DNA from: Ollibium composti
GTDB taxonomy: Bacteria > Pseudomonadota > Alphaproteobacteria > Rhizobiales > Rhizobiaceae
Direction of reading: 5' to 3'
NCBI RefSeq assembly: GCF_004801285.1
Contig: NZ_SSNY01000003.1
Coordinates: 310,001 to 374,000, forward strand
DNA: 64,000 nt
The position numbers and the translations under genes are program-made. Positions within the stretch are counted from its first letter, which is position 1. Each line of letters opens with the position of its first letter. Shown here in pieces: positions 12,001 through 17,325 of the stretch. A model generated the notes under the pieces. The model searched no databases. It saw only the letters and a program-made list of their open reading frames with translations, and was not told where the DNA came from.

Positions 12001-12942
12001 CAGATTGCGGCGCTGTCCGATGTCACCATCGACATTGTCCAGCTCGATGGCCGCACTCTTGGGCGTTACGAGAACGGTACGGTGTTCCTGGATGCCGATG
12101 CCGCCGGCAACGGCTGGTTCGTAGACCTGACGCCGGCTACCGCCGAGGAGTTCACCTGGCGCGACGGCAAGCTGGTGGCTGTCGGTGGCGGGGCGGCCGA
12201 GGGCCGTGTCGACCTTCTGTCCGTGCTGATCCACGAACTTGGCCATGGCCTTGGCCTCACCCATGAGGACGGCGCCTCCGGTGGTTTCGGTACGGTGATG
12301 GGCGAGGTGCTCGCAATCGGCGAGCGGCGTCTGCCTGCCATCACCCCCGATGCTGGCCTGAGCGTTACCGCCTTCTTCGACGAAGGACTTGGCGCTTTCG
12401 TCGGTGGCTCGGCTGGCGGGCGTGAGCAGGGGGCGGCGAGCATCGAACTGCCGCTTCCTGTCATTGGCCCGCAAGCCGTCAAGGCCACTCCGGCAAACGG
12501 TGGCAAGTCGTCCGGCGGTAGCACGACGGGTTTCTTCGACGAAGGGCTTGGCGGTTTCGTCAGTGGCTCGGCCGGCGGGCGCGAGCAGGGGGCGGCGAGC
12601 ATCGAAGTGCCGCTTCCTGTCATGGGTCCGCAAGCCGGCAAGGCGACTCCGGCAAACGGTGGCAAGGCGTCTGGCGGTAGCACGACGGGCTTCTTCGACG
12701 AACAGAGCGGTGTGTTTGTTGAAGCATCGGAGTTCAAGCTGATGCGTCTCGCCAACGTCAATGGTGATGGCGCTGAGGATGCCTATCTGGTCGTGGAAGC
12801 AACCAGCGACGGCCATCGCAACGCCACCCCGGCACCGTCCGACGACAGCGGTGCGGACATCGAAGACCTCAGCGGCATGATCGAGTGGGAGGCCCGCACT
12901 GGCCTTCTGCAAAGATTGGCCGGGCTGTTCGGCAGGTCATAA
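1..12942 (+). CDS. Giant RTX-type repeat protein with C-terminal metzincin motif (5' partial)
   Basis: The frame is open from base 1, so the true start and N-terminus lie upstream; residue numbers here count from the first Met at 34. In order one sees: a beta-rich N-terminal part; two EF-hand/dockerin-like loops (DWNGDGTINKADL and DTNGDGGINYLDL, about 2310-2505); Calx-beta-like segments ending in VLDNDTPG and VHDNETSG (about 3080-4090); two or three copies of an LTFGT-type module (4280-5090); four DG-NW modules (6090-7130); clusters of GGxGxDxI/GDxGND RTX nonapeptides (7540-10300); two lectin/LamG-like domains (10795-11860); a metzincin-type site HELGHGLGLTH (H4067) followed by a VMG Met-turn candidate; and 53-residue tandem repeats (12373-12710). 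It is probably a secreted or surface-attached calcium-dependent adhesin with possible proteolytic activity. The six downstream genes are its likely export partners. Substrate and exact role are unknown. Confidence 0.9.
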   Translation, partial: SYRTTDISYGTMDPVLKTTPITVTPATSSTTVNFIVFGDVDWSAGTPIDEEGGGEQIFLTTDGFIKAQELAGDMLVGHIHSTDDDVTLWSGAKILDADGTATVDVTGVNITMYSGVATGASNDAVLDEIFGVHGLNKTPGGLSVPTGVQNPSTGGIGLAGDFLEINVDRNNGSGVLNAFDNNASITSHGGIFLDELTGPMEVDTVWSIDNVSLRTVDGSIRDARNNGLGDNLANVLGQTVDLDANGAGANIGSSGNDLEINSSRGSPALTLDAAGDDVAMEATDNIYVTETDGLLRLVLAHTYTGDIRITVHETAETDEHLHLVDSGSARFAESTFRNAQPDAPRLIPHGQIFAENGKVTLLVGDNVSLDSNSEILARESIDIFGDVSATNGTIAALANLDLGFGTIMLLRGRIIANAVVVAGSQSGGTPVGTATRRTTAPAFLTQIYGNTDVDTIQFGDGSGAAGGISQGDDGYIFLGSKTRAYGSQNIPVYDAATGKFVSAGDDGEDRFIVYYLQDTASQTGPNMVTSAEHTLTLDGQADTDTYLVYTLGSQGNARNYVINVLDTGREDDGVDELSIFGFDSAKNGASFQTDDIFLLRAAAYLPNETADRPGYVALLHGTLGPYQDVVQGNEDSNEVQRINYDSGLNGRLTVEGRGGNDAFFTDDTTVITTLDGGAGDDTFQIGQIFGAQRDTADGGLLPQDVFPNLVATTRGWLSAGSSSPTVAQGGTGNDTFRVYSNQAELRLEGDDDNDLFIVRAFALAATTDFDWNGDGTINKADLDAGVAILKGLDNGSITFGSLSNGAALQSRIGNVFDTNGDGGINYLDLLITDDPTDDVIVLDNEGVATPQIGLGFSVAQAPDIRAGGGQDEVRYNINAPVSVDGGAGFDKLVILGTEFADDIVITAKGIFGAGLNVRYSTVEVVEVDGLEGDDEFFVQSTAFGVAYRVIGGLGSDTINVTGDVTEDIITRELEGVSGAVDHLVTSNDPLYNGVVVDGFDYNVSTANEGLVVINEEAAGDTSSGRTVVREEDQAHQFTDFYTVRLSQQLTAGQVVYVTVSAARSPQEERTINPATGLPYDLNPSFLTDALGDSIWLSTDPLSGNHTNTYDGQLATTADDGFMHKVTIDGHDMWIPDRAVVLKFDASNWNQEQKVFVFAPDDQRSEGDRVVVVQHSVISNVDAYDGADVRNVEVQVLDNDTPGVYVREIDAAGNLDDRTIVIEGTDTTKLTDQIELRLAKAPAGTVVVDIVLNDFADKAMKFFNTNADSRLTLFADPTYDAVNDRMVVGQVTFNAGDWNDPIALGVEARDDYVREDVQTAVVEFVRNDALTTDTNYVFPNLRSGLQLLDVEVHDNETSGAVIIESGTGTQLIKNVPAGSGRNDTYQIRLTREPDATVRVAVLTDGLADVVKIGSTVISPEDYAVIGGLQATQMFTGNLVFGTEGGFLTIKRGAGSDLGSFIDQGFFGASEAAHQVFSGSLTFTTSGGKLALNGAGLNTLGFAAGDKIRVSAPSANGFDVNNDDYQVLSVSATQIVLTKTGVWDKAGASSQPVILSEFVPVEGQRIRIGGSAVAQQLLSGSLTFGTNGANLAITRAGLGALGLAVGDRIRIDATGAFSGNDGDYVIQSIGASEIVFTALAAADPWAATGASPTAVSVSKLVSNDGDYQIASISEDGKTITLTQAGTWNAAGQTADPAVLSDLAKLFFFEGTVNYGQETNPQSFPGQFLDRGLTGEQAGWLSEGFLEGMWVRISDLNGVNPDIEAKIQLIRGDNAGKDAKLQLIHVMIDGVEQTLSSTWLGDATADNVRVARIAPEAVFSGGDASAPDAWHQLQTVELAADVDYIVPPTRDGVKIFPVSTHLLSKLRGPLAVEGGPAGADRSLTAGVKLPGEKDAFLIAIGAQPPESQQIDVLNIFDDSSQADGNGVMDQTTLRGFGMAGDLVFKGLSGPLFGEAAAGSTQIVVPGGISFGKVNYGSASVGTDGHQSTIEVFNLMLGQGNDRLDIGGTLDPAPFVSAQNVFDYNNVGHDPEYPANVTIRRDGFDWKAQGFLPGQTVTIEGVAGSWTVLSVEDAFYLDGNGQKVSDGHGGYLRDPNDNSILVLSGPALPAGLTGERKIVAVDPLVLERVVYDVAYTATGGILTRRDGQNWEDHGFLKGHLINIGGENGSFDQARQYRVLSIDGDVMELLGEPIASATNASANIWVQGPHGGLTMVHGGGNLPVQTTGSYQTETRGGQNILTRLDGRNWQADRYVVGQFIQVGNEGETRQILGFGNAADYGVARPAGEFATWGTGSVLILSGPDFGTAATISDVDLHRSIPQRVEVQIEATLVVDTLTRASGNWLDDGFAAGQVIYIEGLPGGFTIKSVTATELVLDGAAIHDCVIEEGSTITVYRIDLQQDSGPEVGGDHFVIAPATPDSVLAGPNSPLVVYGDTSQDGTWYSGRSFDRLGQEFGQKPFDPFPQLPDEENEDNEWVFPLANRFVYFGNDIIDASALFANLYDQNGNLTGNLPSVGFTAYGGAGNDLIIGSQAGDHLAGGSGDDTIYGQGGSDHIYGDSGFNVNILTRALDVATSDASPAPTIDPRLGASDQTFKPVKVQTPMRDDMAAGNDFLDGNGSINKDIPNIIFGDHGVVKQFVDDPNLPPVLLQKIQTTDLSTVIEISTAEPQNGGDDILYGSDIPDILIGGSGNDMLDGREDDDLIFGDNVKLTRRGGDDANLLDDIQNLRFQTLAGTLLYSRTDRPVPAGVDPRYAYDATGANSLTEYTSGRLLTDGIARNYRDPTGPEWWAEYAIDYAQYHTFAINNGGAGIGSFGNDYIAGGAGNDEIFGQLGHDVIQGDGSIDAAVMGTAHVGAARKPIRLSDLDGHGIDDPAGALFVVPSFEAAGDGQDYIEGGGGRDVIFGGIGQDDLVGGSSDFFSLTTAENRPDDMDWIFGGAGLRIDRNDGFDPTLGQVPGAASYGADVVTIEDGTPFASKHGRDSDAIVGDNGDIIRIVGINHTDVNPHPETNPFGQNYVTFNYDNYGGERIVVRGIRLLDYTPGGPDFKPEDFSLVDPATTATTADDDMRPMFSLCCCDPHTGIWARFDIGGNDEIHGETGDDFIYAGGGGDVVFGDADDDDIIGGWGSDWISGGTGADGVLGDDGRIFTSRNTASQSLAESLYGVLPLRATDPDTRTSQGDVLNELIHTPGNVQVELINVAGALTKSVDLTPFNLTDVELGAANPFLSDQQFADDVIFGGLGQDFLHGGSGDDAISGAEALGESYAPRFDSLGNFVGLIRTDFSRPYNPGDILHFGSGDPHWNEPKPVQSRTGEFFLYNEYDPRRVILFNGDAGQVWNGPTAANGGLPAISQDGITGGTELLQYFLNWRSDEGVSVLGYVAFKPDGQTPDPTVPQQYRQSDGDDRIFGDLGNDWIVGGTGRDHIYGGFGNDLMNADDYLGTINPDPPHANPGQLPLHGTDESPDTHWSYEDRVFGGAGLDILIGNTKGDRLIDWVGEFNSYIVPFAPFGIATVSRQVPPHLYDFLYAQAFSDGVDITRYTDTGTSNHNQKYSNVTTMQGGIDGEMGLVTQQDHGYWQNQTGGPTDPQAGNVPGGRRDVLRTAAFNDGTLDVFAADQGKFAVSSAAMSVQSDSPTDQAAAVFYADQYLPVYFEITAKITAEKPTGGWKANSYIIFDYQSPTDFKYAGINISNDQIEMGYRDASGWHQVVKSNKPVQLKPGTAYDVLVAVNGTNVTVSVAGVNWFSYTFAPRIEDGEPQGLNKGMIGVGNQGSKSTVDNFTLQILPPELTLDYTDQFDNAQGRFPLAPTTGWTFSNGRLIANGGAAPNTFKLGTSLEADSYLEVETKLSTVSTGGIVFDRYAANDYKFITLDVVNDKVLVGHVSPKGGLTIDASFSKVLDANVDYSLRLIFKGASASIQVNGGFVGTYGYNSVLVDGEIGLMTGSGATSFDRFQVRTNDLFFDTSSSLMAASSETTGNAVSLTDGAPVEALFDQAVAVWKASGRFDEQQIAALSDVTIDIVQLDGRTLGRYENGTVFLDADAAGNGWFVDLTPATAEEFTWRDGKLVAVGGGAAEGRVDLLSVLIHELGHGLGLTHEDGASGGFGTVMGEVLAIGERRLPAITPDAGLSVTAFFDEGLGAFVGGSAGGREQGAASIELPLPVIGPQAVKATPANGGKSSGGSTTGFFDEGLGGFVSGSAGGREQGAASIEVPLPVMGPQAGKATPANGGKASGGSTTGFFDEQSGVFVEASEFKLMRLANVNGDGAEDAYLVVEATSDGHRNATPAPSDDSGADIEDLSGMIEWEARTGLLQRLAGLFGRS
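2302..2505 (+). other. Pair of EF-hand/dockerin-like calcium loops in the giant protein
   Basis: Two loops of the form DxNxDGxINxxDL (DWNGDGTINKADL and DTNGDGGINYLDL) lie about 45 residues apart inside the giant protein. The D-x-N-x-D-G pattern matches the calcium loop of EF-hands and type I dockerin repeats. Whether they form a true dockerin fold or only bind calcium cannot be told from sequence alone. Confidence 0.6.
7540..10300 (+). repeat. RTX (hemolysin-type calcium-binding) repeat region
   Basis: Protein-level repeats of the GGxGxDxUx type occur in at least seven clusters, for example GGAGNDLIIG, GGSGDDTIYG, GGSGNDMLDG, GGAGNDEIFG, GGWGSDWISGG and GGTGRDHIYGG. Each cluster has only two to five nonapeptides, separated by 100-250 residues of non-repeat sequence, unlike the single long block of classical RTX toxins. 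Such beta-rolls fold on binding extracellular calcium and usually mark proteins exported across both membranes. Confidence 0.85.
11935..12312 (+). other. Metzincin-like zinc-binding domain in the giant protein
   Basis: The motif HELGHGLGLTH fits HExxHxxGxxH of metzincin metallopeptidases (three His ligands, catalytic Glu), and a VMG about 12 residues later could be the Met-turn. The preceding stretch (GRYENGTVFLDADAAGNGWF) gives the usual beta-sheet context. The domain may self-process the giant protein or act on external substrates; activity is inferred only. Confidence 0.7.
12373..12720 (+). repeat. 159-bp in-frame tandem repeats
   Basis: The start of the unit (ttcttcgacgaa) recurs at 12373, 12532 and 12691, exactly 159 bp (53 codons) apart. 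The first two units are nearly identical (FFDEGLG, SAGGREQGAASIE, LPLPV, GPQA, KATPANGGK); the third diverges after about 10 residues. High nucleotide identity suggests a recent duplication. The Gly/Ser/Ala/Pro-rich unit may be a flexible linker or part of a C-terminal signal. Confidence 0.9.
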
Positions 12943-12972
12943 GGCGCGAGTAAAACGAGGTATGCCCGGCGT

Positions 12973-14856
12973 ATGAATGAATTGCTGAGGGGCCCGGCGC
13001 CGGGCCAGACGGATCCAGCATCAGGAACGGTGAGCTTCGCCGTTCTTGACCAGGCCCTGTGGCACAAGTTCCGCAACGCCGCAGGGCCGGAGGAATTCGT
13101 AGAAGCGTGGCTGGCGCTTCTTTGCCGGCAGATTCCGGGCGTGATGGCTGGTCTGGCCGTTCTCGGTGAGCCGGATATCGGCCCATTTACTCCGGTGGCA
13201 TGGTGGCCCGACAAGGAAATCGTCGGTGTCGGCCTTTCCGCCATCGCAGAGAAGTCGCTCGCCCAGCGTCAGGGTGCCATTACCAGCGGCACGGGCCCGG
13301 ACGGAGCGCAAACGGTTCGGCAGATCGCCCAGCCGCTCATCGTCGATGGGCGGGTCTATGGTGTGTGCGCGGTTTCCTCCACCGGGGATGAGATCGGCGC
13401 CAGCGAGACCTTGCGTCGCATGCAGTGGGCGGCAGGCTGGATGGAAGTCCTGTTGCGGCGCCAGATGCAGGCCGAGGACCAGGAAGCGCGCGAGCGCAGC
13501 CGCATCGCCTTTGACATGCTCGCGACCGTGCTCGACAACAGTGGTATTACCGCAGCGAGTACGGCCCTGGTCACGGAGCTTGCACTACGGCTCAACTGCG
13601 ATCCGGTCAGCGTCGGCTTCGTCAGGCATCGCCGGTGTTCGGTGGTAGCGGTTTCGCATACCGCCGATTTCTCAAAGAAAATCAATCTTGTAAAAGATAT
13701 TGCCGCAGCGATGGACGAGGCCGTTGACCAACGCGCCATCGTGCTGCATCCAGCGCGGGAAAGCTGGGAATATCGGGTCAGCCGCGAACATGAGGAACTT
13801 GCCCGGGAGCACAAGACTGGCGGCGTGCTTACAGTGCCGCTGCAGGCTGACCATCAACCGATCGGTGCGATTACCTTCATCAAGCCGGCAGGCCGAGAGT
13901 TCGATGAGGCCGAGGTCGATCTGTGCGACGCGGTGGCAGCCGTCGTCGGACCGGTGCTCGAGGAAAAGCGCCGCAACGATCGCAACATCTTCGTCAAGAT
14001 CTGGGAAGCATTCGCCAGACAGGTCCAGCGGCTGCTCGGACCCCGCTACTTCGGTCGCAAACTCGCTACACTCTGTTTCGTCGCTGTAGTGGCCTGGCTT
14101 AGCGTGGCCACAACCGACCACACCGTCACGTCGCCGGCCATTGTCAGGGGCACGATTCAGCGGACGATCGTGGCGCCCTTCAACGGCTACGTAGCCAGCG
14201 AGAACGTGCGTGCCGGCGAAACGGTCCGGAAGGGCGACACGCTGGCGCAACTCGACGACCAGGATCTTTCCTTCGAGCGCTTGAGGCTCTCCACTTCGCG
14301 CCAGCAGCGGATCACCGAATACGACCGAGCGCTCGCCAAGTACGATCGCGCCGAGGCGGCGATCATCAAGACCCAGATCGAGCAGGCGGACGCGCAACTG
14401 AAGCTTATCGACGAACAACTGAGGCGCACCCGTCTCGTCGCGCCGTTCGATGGTTTCGTGGTCCAGGGCGACCTGAGCCAGTCGATCGGAGCTGCCGTCG
14501 AAAGGGGACAGGAGTTGTTCCGGATTGCGCCCCTCGATACGTACCGGGTCGTCATGGAAGTCGACGAAAGCGACATCGACGACATTGCGCTTAACCAAAC
14601 CGGCGTGCTGCGCGTGGCCTCCCTGCCGCAGGAGCCCATGAGCTACCACATTGAGCAGATTACCGCGCTTTCCATGCAGAAGGACGGTCGGAACTTCTTC
14701 CAGGTGGAAGCCGCCCTGGACCATCCGAGTGCTCGGCTCAGACCGGGCATGGAGGGTATCGCAAAAACGGCGATCGACCGGCGTCTTCTTGTTATGAGCT
14801 ATGCCGGCAAGATGCTGGACTGGGCCTACCTCGTCCTGTGGCGTTGGCTGCCTTAG
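12973..14856 (+). CDS. GAF-domain/HlyD-type membrane fusion protein
   Basis: The 627-residue protein has a long cytoplasmic part (about 1-355) resembling GAF-type sensor domains (for example TVPLQADHQPIGAITF), one membrane segment at about 359-378 (CFVAVVAWLSVAT), and a periplasmic HlyD-like part: a biotinyl/lipoyl half-motif (IVAPFNGYVASENVRAGETV), a helical hairpin, a second half (RLVAPFDGFVVQGDLSQSIG) and a beta-barrel (LRPGMEGIAK). Periplasmic adaptors normally have only a short cytoplasmic tail, so the sensor-like extension is unusual and could couple export to a ligand or redox signal. It starts 30 bp after the giant gene and ends 9 bp before the M50 gene, so it is surely co-transcribed. 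The GAF assignment is by pattern; the HlyD assignment is secure. Confidence 0.85.
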   Translation: MNELLRGPAPGQTDPASGTVSFAVLDQALWHKFRNAAGPEEFVEAWLALLCRQIPGVMAGLAVLGEPDIGPFTPVAWWPDKEIVGVGLSAIAEKSLAQRQGAITSGTGPDGAQTVRQIAQPLIVDGRVYGVCAVSSTGDEIGASETLRRMQWAAGWMEVLLRRQMQAEDQEARERSRIAFDMLATVLDNSGITAASTALVTELALRLNCDPVSVGFVRHRRCSVVAVSHTADFSKKINLVKDIAAAMDEAVDQRAIVLHPARESWEYRVSREHEELAREHKTGGVLTVPLQADHQPIGAITFIKPAGREFDEAEVDLCDAVAAVVGPVLEEKRRNDRNIFVKIWEAFARQVQRLLGPRYFGRKLATLCFVAVVAWLSVATTDHTVTSPAIVRGTIQRTIVAPFNGYVASENVRAGETVRKGDTLAQLDDQDLSFERLRLSTSRQQRITEYDRALAKYDRAEAAIIKTQIEQADAQLKLIDEQLRRTRLVAPFDGFVVQGDLSQSIGAAVERGQELFRIAPLDTYRVVMEVDESDIDDIALNQTGVLRVASLPQEPMSYHIEQITALSMQKDGRNFFQVEAALDHPSARLRPGMEGIAKTAIDRRLLVMSYAGKMLDWAYLVLWRWLP

Positions 14857-14865
14857 GCCGAACCG

Positions 14866-17013
14866 ATGGAACAGTCCTATTTCAGCTCGTCCTGGTATCG
14901 GGTCTCTGGCCTGAAGCTCAGGCTGCGCAGTCACGCCCGCATCCACAGAGCCATCTTCCGTGGACAGCTCTGGTATGTGCTGCAGGACAGGACGTCCGGC
15001 CGCTTCCACCGGTTCACGCCCGAAACCTGGTTCATCATAAGCTTGCTCGACGGCACGCGGACGATCCAGGAAATCTGGGACATGGCCTGCGCGCAACTCG
15101 AAGACAAGGTGATGACCCAGGACGAGGTCATCCAGCTTCTCGGACAGTTGCACACGGCCGACGTGCTATTCGGCGACGTGCCGCCCGACATCGGAGAACT
15201 CGCCGACAGGGGCAAGAAACAGCGCGACCGCAAGCTCATCATGAGCTTCATGAATCCGCTGGCGTTGCGCTTCGGCCTGATCGACCCCGACAAATTTCTG
15301 CAAGCGACCCTGCCGCTGATAAGACCGCTCTTCTCCTGGGTGGGCGCACTCGGTTTCTGCCTGCTTTTGGGCTACGCCATTGTGCTCGCGGGGGTGCACT
15401 GGAGTGCGCTTACCAAGGACGTCACGGATCGCGTGCTGTCGGCGGAGAACCTGATCCTGTTGCTCATCGCCTTTCCGATGATCAAGGCGGTGCACGAACT
15501 CGGCCATGCCTATGCGGTAAAGCGGTGGGGCGGCACTGTCCACGAAATCGGTGTGATGCTGCTCGTCTTCATGCCTGTGCCCTATGTCGATGCATCCGAC
15601 AGCCTCGCCTTCCAGAACAAATGGCACAGGGCGCTGGTCGGCGGTGCGGGAATACTGGTCGAGATCGTGCTCGCCGCGCTGGCGTTGATTGTCTGGATCA
15701 ACGCGGAACCCGGGCTGGTGCGGGCCTTCGCCTTCAACGTGATGCTGATCGGCGGCGTGTCGACGCTTGTCTTCAATGGCAACCCGCTGCTCAAGTTCGA
15801 CGGCTATTACGTGCTCTCCGACATTATTGAGATCCCGAACCTCGCCAGTCGTGCCAACGCCTATCTCGGTTACCTGGTTCAGCGCTATGCGTTCCGGATA
15901 CGCTCGGCCACTTCCCCCGTCACGGCGCCGGGGGAGGCGGGCTGGCTCTTCTTCTACGGGCTCGCTGCCTTCTTTTACCGGCTTACCATCACGGCGGCGA
16001 TCGTCACTTTCGTCAGTCGGCAGTTTTTCATCGTGGGGACGCTTATCGCAGTGTGGGCGGTCATACTGATGCTTGGCGTGCCGGCCGCGAAGGGAATGTG
16101 GTTCCTGCTGACCAGCCCGGTACTCCGGCATAATCGCGGACGGGCCTTCGGCGTGCTTTCAGGCACGATCGCCGCGCTTGCGGTGGTACTGTTCCTGGTC
16201 CCGTTACCGCATTCGACGATCGCACAGGGAATAGTCTGGTTACCCGGCAACGGCATCGTCAATGTCGGGGCCGATGGCGTCGTGAAGGAGGTTCTGGCCG
16301 CTCCGGACAGCGAAGTGGCGCCTGGGATGCCCTTGGTCAGGCTGGAGGACCCGCTGCTTTCGGCCAAGGTCGAGCTACTGACGATACGCGTCCGGGAACT
16401 GCGGGTGAGGCTGGGCAAGCAGGATATAGCGGATGAAGCCAATTCGCTCATCATCAAGGAGGAGCTTCGGCTGGCGGAGGCCGATCTCGCCTTGGCCACG
16501 GACCGGCAAAAATCGCTCACCGTGCGCAGTCAGGCTGCCGGAACTTTCATCCTGCCAGGGGCGACCGACCTTGTCGGACGCTTCCTGCACCGCGGCGAGA
16601 CGGTGGGTTACGTCGCCGAGTTCGACCATCCGCTGATCCGGGTCGTCGTGCCCGAAGATGAAGCGGATCTGGTACGCAGCCGCACCCGTGATGTCAGCGT
16701 GAGACTGGTTGGCGATATGTGGCGGGCCGTTCCCGCCAGCGTTATCCGGGAAGTGCCGGCGCTGAGCGACTCTCTGCCGAGCGCCGCCTTGAGCACCGCC
16801 GGCGGCGGCGCGATCTCGCTTGATCCGACCGACCCAAAGCAGCGCCGTGTGGTTGCCAATCTTCTCCATCTCGATTTGCGCCTGGATAAGGATCGAACCA
16901 TTCCGCGTATCGGCAGTCGCGTCTATGTGCGCTTTTCATATGGGACGGAACCGCTTGTAGGGCGTCTCTATCGAGGTTTTAGGCAGGTATTCCTGCGCGT
17001 TTTCCAAATATGA
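14866..17013 (+). CDS. PqqD-like/M50 metalloprotease/HlyD fusion membrane protein
   Basis: The 715-residue protein has three parts. Residues about 20-110 resemble a PqqD-like winged helix (FHRFTPETWFIISLLDG), a fold that binds peptides in RiPP systems. Residues about 145-440 are multi-spanning and carry the site-2 protease signature: HELGHA (H210, E211, H214) plus NPLLKFDG with D312 as third zinc ligand. Residues about 450-715 form a HlyD-like periplasmic arm (VVKEVLAAPDSEVAPG, later AAGTFILPG). All catalytic residues are present. Members of this family pair with HlyD proteins in export loci, and the neighbour just upstream is one. It probably processes or gates the exported giant protein; the substrate is inferred. 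Confidence 0.88.
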   Translation: MEQSYFSSSWYRVSGLKLRLRSHARIHRAIFRGQLWYVLQDRTSGRFHRFTPETWFIISLLDGTRTIQEIWDMACAQLEDKVMTQDEVIQLLGQLHTADVLFGDVPPDIGELADRGKKQRDRKLIMSFMNPLALRFGLIDPDKFLQATLPLIRPLFSWVGALGFCLLLGYAIVLAGVHWSALTKDVTDRVLSAENLILLLIAFPMIKAVHELGHAYAVKRWGGTVHEIGVMLLVFMPVPYVDASDSLAFQNKWHRALVGGAGILVEIVLAALALIVWINAEPGLVRAFAFNVMLIGGVSTLVFNGNPLLKFDGYYVLSDIIEIPNLASRANAYLGYLVQRYAFRIRSATSPVTAPGEAGWLFFYGLAAFFYRLTITAAIVTFVSRQFFIVGTLIAVWAVILMLGVPAAKGMWFLLTSPVLRHNRGRAFGVLSGTIAALAVVLFLVPLPHSTIAQGIVWLPGNGIVNVGADGVVKEVLAAPDSEVAPGMPLVRLEDPLLSAKVELLTIRVRELRVRLGKQDIADEANSLIIKEELRLAEADLALATDRQKSLTVRSQAAGTFILPGATDLVGRFLHRGETVGYVAEFDHPLIRVVVPEDEADLVRSRTRDVSVRLVGDMWRAVPASVIREVPALSDSLPSAALSTAGGGAISLDPTDPKQRRVVANLLHLDLRLDKDRTIPRIGSRVYVRFSYGTEPLVGRLYRGFRQVFLRVFQI

Positions 17014-17325
17014 CTTAACGAATATTATTGATAAAATAATGTATTGTTTAGATTAGAAGATATTATCTATGATAAAATTTTGGGAACAAAGGTGATAACT
17101 TTGATATTATATCGTAGTTTTAATCGACGGGTAAGTCTCTCTGTTCGATTCGACGGTTATCTTGGTGTTAACGATTCTTTGTAGCCTTTTGGAATCTGAC
17201 TGGACAGCGAAGCCATGAACGTGTTCCATTGCTATCCGGGGGAGCCAGGCGGCGAAAATAAGTAAATATCATTTCAGCCTGCAGATGGCGTCGGGATTCT
17301 CCTTGGATTAACGAGGGAGTGTTTC
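17014..17325 (+). other. 312-bp AT-rich intergenic region before sapC-like gene
   Basis: The first 120 bases are strikingly AT-rich against GC-rich neighbours (for example ataatgtattgtttagatt). The region probably holds the promoter of the sapC-secA-hlyD half of the locus; I see no confident -35/-10 pair or sigma-54 site. A 16-codon frame (17216-17266, starting MNVFHCYPG) has no clear ribosome site and is not called. A Shine-Dalgarno-like gaggga precedes the SapC start. Confidence 0.6.

Noticed and set aside
340..12912. Very long minus-strand open frames opposite the giant gene (340-6252, 6310-7992, 8200-12912)
   Set aside because: They are antisense shadows caused by high GC and biased codon third positions; their sequence is low in complexity, rich in Arg/Asp/His/Val, and shows no domain.
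13672..15153. Minus-strand open frame across the two HlyD-type genes
   Set aside because: Antisense shadow of two well-supported plus-strand genes.
17216..17266. 16-codon open frame in the AT-rich spacer
   Set aside because: No convincing ribosome site and no way to show coding from one sequence; noted in the spacer entry only.
17014..17325. Sigma-54 or sigma-70 promoter in the AT-rich spacer
   Set aside because: No GG-N10-GC pair and no clear -35/-10 pair at the right spacing that stands out from the AT-rich background.
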